A program made the translations under genes and the position numbers. Below, one piece after another: positions 1 through 7,159 of a DNA stretch of 58,978 bases. Source of the stretch: Gilliamella sp. Lep-s35 (GTDB lineage Bacteria; Pseudomonadota; Gammaproteobacteria; Enterobacterales; Orbaceae); contig NZ_WTEX01000015.1 in NCBI RefSeq assembly GCF_009795845.1, positions 1-58,978 of the forward strand, written 5' to 3'. Under the pieces are notes generated by a model, which did not search any database, was not told the origin of the DNA, and was given only the letters and a program-made list of their open reading frames with translations. Each line of letters opens with the position of its first letter. The stretch's first letter is position 1.

Positions 1-2
1 AA

Positions 3-662
3 AAAATAAAACATTTAGTTTCAAGTTGTAGTTTAGTCGTCCTATTATCGCTACTAACCGGTTGTGATAACACCGATTATAAAACACGAATCCAGAAAGA
101 AAATGACGACATTAATCCCAATGGTAATAGAGCTATCTGTTTAGCCGTGGGTGAAATTTATAAAGATATGTATCCCTATACCATACATTATCTGGAAGGT
201 GAGATAAACCCGAAAGATCGGTGGGATAAAATTAGACAGAATAATAGACTTAATTTAAAACTCTCCCTATATGCCAAAGAGGGATTATTTACTGAAGAGC
301 TAGTGGGTTATGATGGTGATAAACCGCTATATCGTTATGATTTAACCGATGAAGGTCGCAAATATCTAGATAAAGATTGGTGGGGTGGGACTAACTTTTG
401 TTTTGGCAAAGTGGTGGTAGAAAAAATATTGGAAATTGATCATCAATTGAAAAATATGCCAATGGTACATTTTAGTTACCATATGGAAAATGTGCCCAAC
501 TGGATAAAAAATCCGGAGATTTATCGCTTATACAAAAGTCATGGTTCAGTACAATCTATGGGGGAAGGTAAACGCCTTCTGACAGGTCTCCACTATTATT
601 CTAAAAAAAGTGATGGAACTTTACGATTACGCAAGAGCGTAAGTGGTTTTTATATTTTATAA
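3..662 (+). CDS. Uncharacterised lipoprotein, 5' end outside window
   Basis: The frame is open from the left edge and carries a lipoprotein signal: a hydrophobic stretch ending in LLSLLTGC, with the lipobox Cys encoded near position 63. A GTG at 147 in the same frame could be mistaken for the start, but it lies well inside the mature protein. The start codon is therefore just off the window, probably within a few codons. The mature part is about 200 residues, rich in Tyr, Trp and charged residues, and contains RYDLTDEGRKYL, which resembles winged-helix or small periplasmic lipoproteins. I recognise no family. The gene ends just before IS-derived sequence, so its operon context is lost. Confidence 0.6.
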   Translation, partial: KIKHLVSSCSLVVLLSLLTGCDNTDYKTRIQKENDDINPNGNRAICLAVGEIYKDMYPYTIHYLEGEINPKDRWDKIRQNNRLNLKLSLYAKEGLFTEELVGYDGDKPLYRYDLTDEGRKYLDKDWWGGTNFCFGKVVVEKILEIDHQLKNMPMVHFSYHMENVPNWIKNPEIYRLYKSHGSVQSMGEGKRLLTGLHYYSKKSDGTLRLRKSVSGFYIL

Positions 663-696
663 CTTTCTTATCATTATTAGGTTACTTGTTTGAAAC

Positions 697-828
697 ATGA
701 ATTACACGGCATGCTTTTTACTCAAAATTGAAACAGATAGCCAAGGCAATAAAGCGCTCCCTTATCTGCTTTCTTATCAATATAAGGTGGTCAGTTGGTT
801 TGATGAGCTAGTCGATAATGTAAAATAA
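697..828 (+). CDS. Small ORF or gene remnant (43 codons)
   Basis: An ATG-started frame encodes a 43-residue peptide ending SYQYKVVSWFDELVDNVK. It has no convincing ribosome binding site and no recognised family. Its place between the lipoprotein gene and the left end of an IS3-type fragment suggests the 3' remnant of a gene eroded by insertion. It could equally be a chance ORF. Confidence 0.2.
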   Translation: MNYTACFLLKIETDSQGNKALPYLLSYQYKVVSWFDELVDNVK

Positions 829-851
829 AGCAATCAAAAAAACAGGTAATT

Positions 852-1488
852 TGTAACCACCCCCTAAAATAGCACAACAAAAAAGTAGAAAATTCTCTAT
901 GATAAAAGAAAAGGGGATTTAATTATGAAAAAAATGACTGAACACCAAATTGTATCGATATTAAAAGAAGCAGAAGCAGGTATTCCGGTTAAAGAACTGT
1001 GCCGTAAATATGGCATGGGCAACTCGACTTTTTATAAATAGCGAGAAAAATATGGCGGAATGGAAAGCTCAGATATCAAACGTTTAAAAGAGCTTGATGC
1101 AGAAAATCGCAAGCTTAAGCAGATGTTTGCCGAACTGAGCTTAAAATCCCAGCTTCAGGAAGAAATCATAAAAAAGCTGTAATGCCCACGCAAGAACGTA
1201 AAACGTGGGTGGAAAAGCGACAAGCAACACATGCAATTACAATTGCAATGAGTTGCGCAATAATGGGACTAAGTCGCAGTGCTTATTATTATCAACCTAA
1301 GTTACCGGATGACTCGATGATTATTGCGATATTGAGCGATATCGCAGAAAGACATTTACGTTGGGGTTTTCCTAAATGTTTTCATCGCATTAGAAAGCTC
1401 GGTTATCAATGGAATCGTAAACGGGTTTACCGGGTGTATTGTGAGTTAAAACTTAACTTAAGAGTTAAACGTAAACAGCGTATTCCAC
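852..1488 (+). mobile_element. Truncated IS3-family insertion sequence
   Basis: The fragment holds orfA and the first part of orfB of an IS3-family transposase, most like the IS407 group by its orfA motif KEAEAGIPVKELCRKYGM. The left end is probably near 852, where TGTAACCACCCCC could be the terminal inverted repeat. On the right, orfB stops matching after KRKQRIP (about position 1488), before the DDE catalytic domain, and the sequence becomes the inner part of an amino-acid permease gene on the other strand. Roughly half of a 1.2-1.3 kb element is missing. With orfA interrupted and orfB truncated, it cannot transpose on its own. Exact ends are estimates. Confidence 0.75.
925..1182 (+). pseudogene. 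IS3-family transposase OrfA, interrupted by an in-frame amber codon
   Basis: The 85-codon frame starts MKKMTEHQIVSILKEAEAG and has the helix-turn-helix of IS3 OrfA followed by a leucine-rich coiled segment (LKELDAENRKLKQMF). At 1039-1041 an in-frame TAG interrupts the motif STFYK*REKYGG, where family members have Trp, so a TGG-to-TAG change is likely. Translation would stop after 38 residues. The final TAA overlaps the ATG of orfB, the usual IS3 arrangement that permits frameshift fusion. Confidence 0.75.
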
Positions 1489-1514
1489 TGTTGCGCCGAT
1501 GTGTTTTAAAATAG
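1182..1514 (+). pseudogene. IS3-family transposase OrfB, truncated
   Basis: The frame begins MPTQERKTWVEKRQATH and contains the SRSAYYYQPK and HLRWGFPKCFHRIRKLGY segments typical of the N-terminal part of IS3 OrfB. After about 103 residues it runs into foreign sequence (LLRRCVLK, then stop) that is the reverse strand of the neighbouring permease gene. The whole rve integrase core with the DDE triad is absent, so no active transposase can be made. Confidence 0.75.
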
Positions 1515-1761
1515 GAAAAATTTGTGGCGATCCGTAATAGATAATAAACAGTAAAACAACGGACGGAATACCACGAAACAGTGAAATAAACAGAGCAAAA
1601 ATCGAATCGATAATGATGATTTTTGGGTTACGTAATAGTGCGATAGCTAGCCCAAATGCAGTGGCAAACAGAATCGATACGATGGCAATAAATAGTGTGA
1701 CAGGCAAATACGGCAATATCTGCGGAAACACACTAAAAAAGTAGTCTATATTAAAGTTCAT
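1465..1761 (-). pseudogene. Amino-acid ABC transporter permease, 3' end replaced by IS fragment
   Basis: The frame starts MNFNIDYFFSVFPQILPYLP and matches HisM/GlnP-type permeases: two membrane spans, then ALFISLFRGIPSVVLLFIIYYGSPQ, the motif region expected about a third of the way in. About 90 residues are genuine; the last few codons (EYAVYV) are IS sequence read backwards. A family member has about 215-225 residues, so over half of the protein, including the EAA loop that contacts the ATPase, is lost. The ATG overlaps the stop of the upstream binding-protein gene by four bases. No ATPase gene follows. The transporter is very probably dead. Confidence 0.8.
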
Positions 1762-2537
1762 GAGGTAATGTCTTCGCCAAAATATTTAATTGAAAGGTTT
1801 TTTAATGTGCCATTCGCTTTTAGCTTTTCGAGAGCCTGATTGAATTTTTCACGCAGTGCTCGACCTTTTTCATCCTTGCTAAATGGAAAAGCGACTTGCT
1901 CGATAGTAATTGGTTCGCCAATTAGTTTGAACGGTAAGTTTTTACGTTTGATTTCTGCTAGTAAAATGGGCTTTGAATTGATATAGCCGTCAACCCGTTG
2001 ATATTCGGTGTCATACATGGCACCATCTTGAGTTTCGTAAGTTTTGATAGTGATGTCGTTATTAGGGAAAGCTTTTTTTAAATTATTTATGTGATTCGAT
2101 CCTAAAACACCAGCAATAGTTTTACCTTTAAAATCAGACAATGTATTGATATTATTATCTTTGTGGGTAACAATTTGGCTACCGTAAAAGCTATAAGTGT
2201 TGGAAAAATCATATTTGGCTTGACGAAAAGGGGTGACAGCGACTGCATTGGCAATGGTATCTAAACGTCCTGAATCAAATTGCCCCATTAAACCGCCAAA
2301 TTCTGCAATGACCCATTCGACTTTATAACCTAATTCTTTCGCAATTGCTTCGGTAATTTCTACATCAAATCCAACTAAATTACCATTTTGCTTGTAGCCA
2401 TTTGGGTAACTTTGCCCAGTAGAGCCTACTTTAATAGTAGGTTGTTCAGTAGTTTTGCTGTTGGATTGATTATCACAGCCAATTAAGGTTAGGCTAGTTA
2501 ATAAAAGAACCGATAGTAAAGTTCTTATCTTTTTCAT
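1758..2537 (-). CDS. Amino-acid ABC transporter substrate-binding lipoprotein (cystine type)
   Basis: This 259-residue protein has a lipoprotein signal (LLLTSLTLIGC, lipobox Cys about residue 21) and a family 3 solute-binding fold. Features include GFDVEITEAIAKELGYKVEW, the ligand-loop motif GRLDTIANAVAVTPFR, and LSDFKGKTIAGVLGSNH. The pattern is closest to TcyA/TcyK-like cystine or sulfur-amino-acid binding proteins. It would deliver substrate to a membrane permease, but that permease is truncated downstream and no ATPase is present. It is four-base coupled to the GNAT gene upstream and the permease downstream, so all belong to one transcript. The gene itself is intact, but its function is doubtful. 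Confidence 0.85.
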   Translation of the reverse strand: MKKIRTLLSVLLLTSLTLIGCDNQSNSKTTEQPTIKVGSTGQSYPNGYKQNGNLVGFDVEITEAIAKELGYKVEWVIAEFGGLMGQFDSGRLDTIANAVAVTPFRQAKYDFSNTYSFYGSQIVTHKDNNINTLSDFKGKTIAGVLGSNHINNLKKAFPNNDITIKTYETQDGAMYDTEYQRVDGYINSKPILLAEIKRKNLPFKLIGEPITIEQVAFPFSKDEKGRALREKFNQALEKLKANGTLKNLSIKYFGEDITS

Positions 2538-3058
2538 TGTGTATTACTCCTTTTTTTCCATTCGGAATAGCTTTTGTCATTTAAGATTTTTTCAAAATAG
2601 AGGGTTATATGATCTGGCGTTAAATTTGCGTATCCTATTTTTTTATAACCTTTATTAATATAAGTTTGAGCAAGCCATGGATGATTTGCTGCAGTTCCTA
2701 AGGTAACAGCGGGTAATTTTAGTTGATTAATCAAAACCTGTTGTTCAACAAAATCCCATAGCGTATTACCATAACCGTTTCCTTTATACTCAGGATCGGT
2801 GGCAAACCAGCCTAGATGTGGTAGTCCGTAAGGACCAGAATTATTGTCCCATGGAAAGCGGATGCTTAATGTTGATAATAGTTTGCTATTTTTTTCAAAT
2901 AGGTAGACGGCATTCGATTCAATGTGTTTAATAATTTGTGCTTGTGTGGCTGTTGCTGCTGTAACGTGAATGTCCAATTGCGTGTTAGTTTGATAAGCAC
3001 TATGCAATAGTTTTTGATAAGCAAGAATATCATCATATGTCATTAAGCGAAAACTCAT
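2534..3058 (-). CDS. GNAT-family N-acetyltransferase
   Basis: The 174-residue protein has the GNAT layout: a mixed N-terminal half, the strand LGWFATDPEYKGNGYGNTLWD containing the Q/RxxGxG-like acetyl-CoA loop (KGNGYG), and a C-terminal AQTYINKGYKKIGY. The substrate is not evident from sequence. Both ends overlap neighbours by four bases (ATGA), tying it to the lyase pseudogene upstream and the binding-protein gene downstream. In sulfur-salvage operons of other bacteria, GNAT enzymes acetylate S-modified cysteines before cleavage. That role is an inference here. Confidence 0.8.
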   Translation of the reverse strand: MSFRLMTYDDILAYQKLLHSAYQTNTQLDIHVTAATATQAQIIKHIESNAVYLFEKNSKLLSTLSIRFPWDNNSGPYGLPHLGWFATDPEYKGNGYGNTLWDFVEQQVLINQLKLPAVTLGTAANHPWLAQTYINKGYKKIGYANLTPDHITLYFEKILNDKSYSEWKKRSNTQ

Positions 3059-4416
3059 GCTAATACTCCGCTATGTTCAGCATAGTTAATCACTTGTTCT
3101 ACTTTTTCAGGAGCGGAACCTAGATAGTTAATTGGATCTAACCAAGTATCAAGTTCCGGTTTGGTAAATTCTTTGTTTAAATAAGGATCGTCTAATAAAA
3201 TGTCTTTAAATGAACGATTTTGTTCAAACGCTTTCATGGCACTTTGGTAAACTAAATTGTGGGCTGTTTGTTTACCTAATCGTTTGCCGATTTCGAACAT
3301 TACTTTTTCTGACAATAATAAGCCATTTTGTAGTAATAAATTGGTCAACATTCGGTCAGTATTGACTTTTAATCCTTTAAGTACGGCAAGTGCTGTTTGT
3401 AATTGTGCTGAAATGTAAAGGTTAATTTCGGGGGAGTGCAATCCATTCGGCTCGCCAACTCATGGCATCACGTTCATGTTCAACTTTCATCGATTCATGA
3501 ATTAAAGCGACACTTTTTAATAACGGTGCAGTTAAGCTTGCTAACCCTTCTAATGCGGCTAGATTTCGTTTGTGAGGCATAGTGGTTGAACCGATTTTTC
3601 CGTCAGAAAAGGGCTCTTCAACTTCGTTAATTTCGGTGCGCATCAAGTTGTAAAATTCATTGCCAATTTTACCTAATGTGCCACTAATTAAGGCGATGAC
3701 TGATGCGTATTCTGAAAAACGATCACGAGCTGCTTGCCAACCAATATTTGGAGTATTTAATCTCAATATTGTTAAAGCACGGGCTTCAACCTGAGGTCCT
3801 AACTTACCCATTGATACATAAGTACAGATTGCACCACTGATATTTCCAACCAATACCCGTTGTTTTATTTCACTTAATCGTTGTAGATGGCGAATAAATT
3901 CATCCAACCAAACAGCCAGTTTAAAACCAAAGGTTGTCGGTAGTGCTTGCATGCCGTGAGTTTGTCCGGCCATAGGTAAGTATTGGTATTTTTTGCTAAT
4001 TTTTTGAGCTCAAGCGCAACAAGCTTAGTGCCTCGTTCAATAATAGAAAATGATTGTTTTATTTGTAAAACAGTTGCAGTATCTACAATATCTTGCGTGG
4101 TTGCGCCGTAATGAATATATTGACCCGCTTCACCCACTTGCTTTTGTAAAGCATTAATTGTTGACATTAACGAATGCTTTGCAACGGCTGCTTCTTGCGC
4201 AATTTTCTCTAAAGATAACTTAGTCGCATTAGCTTTTTTGACTATCGTATTAGCCACTTGGGTCGGAATGACTCCAAATTCACCTTCGGCTTTGGCTAAT
4301 GCAACTTCAACAGCAACTTGTTGCTCAAGTCGATTCTGTTCTGACCATATTGACCGCATTTCAGGAGTGCCAAAGTTATTTCCTAAAACTAAAAAATCCA
4401 AAACATGTGATGCCAC
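3055..4416 (-). pseudogene. Fumarase/aspartase-superfamily lyase (PcaB/adenylosuccinate-lyase-like), two frameshifts
   Basis: Three reading frames together make one lyase of about 450 residues. The N-terminal part (LDFLVLGNNFGTPEMR, then QYIHYGATTQDIVDT) is joined to QYLPMAGQTHGMQALP only if the A-run read opposite 3989-3994 had seven bases instead of six. The signature GSTTMPHKRN then follows, and the C-terminal part continues (ALP-EINLYISAQLQTAL) only if the C-run opposite 3430-3434 had four bases instead of five. A GTG at 4416, seven bases after AAGGA, is the best start. The enzyme would eliminate fumarate from an N- or S-succinylated substrate. Both indels are in homopolymers, so either real decay or sequencing error is possible. 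Confidence 0.8.
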
Positions 4417-4516
4417 AAAACAATCCTTAATCAATTTTTATTTATTGATTAATTATTGATAATAATTGCGTTATCGTCTAATAATCAGTTTTCCTATTGA
4501 TATAACTAAATGGCAT

Positions 4517-4548
4517 AAAAAAACCAATAAGCCTGTGGTTTATTGGTT
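4517..4548 (-). terminator. Rho-independent terminator of aspC
   Basis: The arms AACCAATAA (4522-4530) and TTATTGGTT (4540-4548) pair perfectly. On the minus strand the stem is followed by a run of seven T. It lies just after the aspC stop codon. Confidence 0.75.
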
Positions 4549-4579
4549 AGTTTGGGATGATCAATTTGATATTTATTTT

Positions 4580-5755
4580 TTATAGCACTTTAACAATTGA
4601 CTCGCAAAGTCTAGACATATTATCTAATGTCATACCTGCAACATTAATCCGTCCTGAGTTAACAATATAGATACCATAGTCGTTGCGTAATTTGAGTACT
4701 TGTTCTTCATTTAGCCCGCTAAATGAAAACATACCATTTTGTTTAACAATAAAGCTAAAATCTTGACTAGCCCCTTTATCTTGTAAGGTTTTAACAAATA
4801 GTTGGCGCATACGGTGAATGCGTTGGCGCATATTGGTTAACTCATTAATCCATTCTTCTTTTAGTTCTTCATTATTTAAAATGTGAGAAACGATTTTAGC
4901 ACCATGGGCAGGAGGATTAGAATAGTTAGCCCGAATGATCGTTTTTACTTGGCTAAAGGCTCGATCGGCAATTTCACTATTGGCTGCAATTAAAGTAAAT
5001 GCGCCAACACGTTCGTTATAAAGACCAAAGTTTTTGGAATAGGAACTGGCAATGAGTAATTCAGGTTGATTTTGAGCAAAGAGTCTTAAGCCGTAGACGT
5101 CTTCTTCTATACCTTGTCCAAAACCTTGATAAGCAAGGTCAAATAATGGTAGCCAACCATTTTTTAAGGCTAGATCCGAGATAGCTTGCCACTGCTCAGG
5201 TGTTAGATCAATACCTGTTGGGTTGTGACAGCAACCATGAAAAAGTACCGCCTCACCTACTGCAATTTTACTTAAATCTTGCATCAGTCCATCAAAGTCT
5301 AAGCTATGGGTTTGTGCATCATAATAACGGTATTCTCGCACTTCAAGACCGGCAGTTTGGAAGACACTTCGATGATTTGGCCATGAAGGATTACTGACCC
5401 AAATACGTTTTGCTTTGGTTCGGCGAGCCAAAAAATCGGCAGTGATTCGTAAAGCACCCGTGCCTCCTGGTGCTTGTGCCGTTCTGGCTCGTTCATTTTC
5501 GTTACCAAATAATAAGATTTGTGTGGCGATATTAAATTCTTTGATTCCGTCAATGGATAAATAACTTTTTGTGGTTTCGTTATTTAATAAAAATTGTTCA
5601 GCTTTTTTTACGCTTTCTAAAATAGGTGTTTTGGTCGTTTCATCTTTATACACGCCCACACTAAGATTGATTTTATTGGTACGGTCGTCTTTGTTGTAAA
5701 GATCGGCTAGTCCTAAAATGGGATCGGCTAGAGCTGCTGTTAAATATTCAAACAT
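4580..5755 (-). CDS. aspC: Aspartate aminotransferase
   Basis: This 391-residue class I aminotransferase (E. coli AspC has 396) interconverts aspartate and 2-oxoglutarate with oxaloacetate and glutamate, using PLP in the cytoplasm. It starts [20 protein letters not shown], like AspC/TyrB. Visible motifs are [13 protein letters not shown] (cofactor and substrate loop), [10 protein letters not shown], the PLP-lysine segment [15 protein letters not shown], and the C-terminal substrate arginine in SGRINVAGM. It is a single gene with its own terminator. TyrB is the alternative, but overall similarity favours AspC. Confidence 0.93.
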   Translation of the reverse strand: MFEYLTAALADPILGLADLYNKDDRTNKINLSVGVYKDETTKTPILESVKKAEQFLLNNETTKSYLSIDGIKEFNIATQILLFGNENERARTAQAPGGTGALRITADFLARRTKAKRIWVSNPSWPNHRSVFQTAGLEVREYRYYDAQTHSLDFDGLMQDLSKIAVGEAVLFHGCCHNPTGIDLTPEQWQAISDLALKNGWLPLFDLAYQGFGQGIEEDVYGLRLFAQNQPELLIASSYSKNFGLYNERVGAFTLIAANSEIADRAFSQVKTIIRANYSNPPAHGAKIVSHILNNEELKEEWINELTNMRQRIHRMRQLFVKTLQDKGASQDFSFIVKQNGMFSFSGLNEEQVLKLRNDYGIYIVNSGRINVAGMTLDNMSRLCESIVKVL

Positions 5756-5886
5756 AATTCACCTATCTGATCTAATGGCTTTTAGCTCATTATATACACA
5801 TTATTTTGTAAGTTACAATTTTGATAATAACAATCTATTAAAAAGTTATTTAAATAAATTAATCTTATTTTTTAGCATGCTATTTT

Positions 5887-6420
5887 TTAATAATTTGCAA
5901 CAAGTTGCTGTAAAAATTGTGGTAAATCATCTGCTAATACTGTTAACTCTCCAGTAATAAGATCTTCTTTTACCACTTCACCTGTTAGGTTATTTAAGCT
6001 AATGATTTCGGTACTTTCATCAGTCGAGGCAATAAATACCGTTGGTGTACGCCGTAACTTTTTTTGTTGTGATAGATGAGCAATTAAATTTTGTTCTAAA
6101 TTTGAAAAATCATCATCATTCCAAGGCTGAATTAAAACTAAATTGATGTTGTTAAACTTAGCTGTCATATTGCCTGCATATTGTGTGCCATAAAAAACAT
6201 GGCTACTTGGGTGTAGCGTAATGCCTACAAGTTGCTCAACGATAGTTAAGGATCTTGGTGGTGTTAATAAAAAAGGTTGCCAATATACAGTTAATTGTTC
6301 CGTTTTTAGAATGCAAGATGAAGGTATGGCGTGCAGTTCTTCACTTTGTGGTGCATCGTCAAATTGGTCGACCCAACGCGAAGTAAAATCAATTAGGGCA
6401 GTTTTATCTCGGATATCCAT
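5887..6420 (-). CDS. syd: SecY-interacting protein Syd
   Basis: The 177-residue soluble protein matches Syd along its length: the SEELHAIPSSCILKT region, VYWQPFLL, VFYGTQYAGNMTAKF, LIQPWNDDDFSNLEQNLIAH, and the closing NLTGEVVKEDL. Syd binds the cytoplasmic face of SecY through a concave acidic surface and may act as a proofreader of SecYEG complexes. It stands alone between aspC and the long rne leader and shares its strand with aspC. Confidence 0.9.
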   Translation of the reverse strand: MDIRDKTALIDFTSRWVDQFDDAPQSEELHAIPSSCILKTEQLTVYWQPFLLTPPRSLTIVEQLVGITLHPSSHVFYGTQYAGNMTAKFNNINLVLIQPWNDDDFSNLEQNLIAHLSQQKKLRRTPTVFIASTDESTEIISLNNLTGEVVKEDLITGELTVLADDLPQFLQQLVANY

Positions 6421-7159
6421 AAGGTGATTTTGTCTCTTATTGCTTTTATTAATAGTTATTATACTAATTAAGATAAAAGGTGCACCAGTTTATTAAAATC
6501 TTATTTTTGATTAAATCGATAAATAACAAACCCAAAATTGTAAAGATGTTTAAGGTTTGTAAGGCATTTTAATATAAATTAACTGAATAATAATATAAAA
6601 AAAATATTAATTAAAAGCTTATGTGTAAACAATAAGAAGTAACTTGCTAACTGGATGTAAAATAGTGCGCTTAATTTACTTGCTATCCTTTGCTGAAACG
6701 TTAATAATAAGCAGGGATTTTTTTATCCTTGTAATGCAGCAATGGCGTTAGACATTACAATTTATCAGAAAATAAAATAGCGTAAGTAGAGTCATTATCA
6801 TTAAATAATATGTTTATTTTAAACAATTATATGAAGTTTTAGTTTGTCAACTAAAGTCGGTAAGTAAGCTGAAGTTTACAAATTAATTATAACAATAATA
6901 TCAATTAATTATATAATTAATGATGGTTTAAAAATCGTACAAAGGTTTTGAGTGTCATGATGATCTAAAACTTTGTATAGATATTGTATAAACAATACAG
7001 GATTCACATAAAATAATAACAAAAATAACATAAATAAAATAATGAATGCTGTATTGAACTTAATTAAGTTTCGTTATTTATCATTGTTAAAATATTCATT
7101 TATTATTAATAATAAGATTCTGCCTATAGTTAATTAAGATTAATGAAGAGTGTAGAATA
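6421..7159. other. Gene-free 739 bp: syd promoter side and long rne leader
   Basis: No protein-coding frame of note is present. The stretch is very AT-rich. A short hairpin, CAGGGAT/ATCCTTG with a six-T loop, lies near 6713-6732 and could be part of the rne 5' untranslated region. In E. coli the rne leader (about 360 nt) folds into stem-loops through which RNase E controls its own mRNA. The length here fits such a leader, but I cannot align it to the known elements. Repeated AATTAATTATA-like motifs at 6885-6925 are probably composition only. Confidence 0.4.

Noticed and set aside
3055-4416. Programmed frameshifting in the lyase gene
   Set aside because: Two separate shifts in opposite directions at plain homopolymers, without slippery heptamers or a stimulatory structure, fit decay or sequencing error better.
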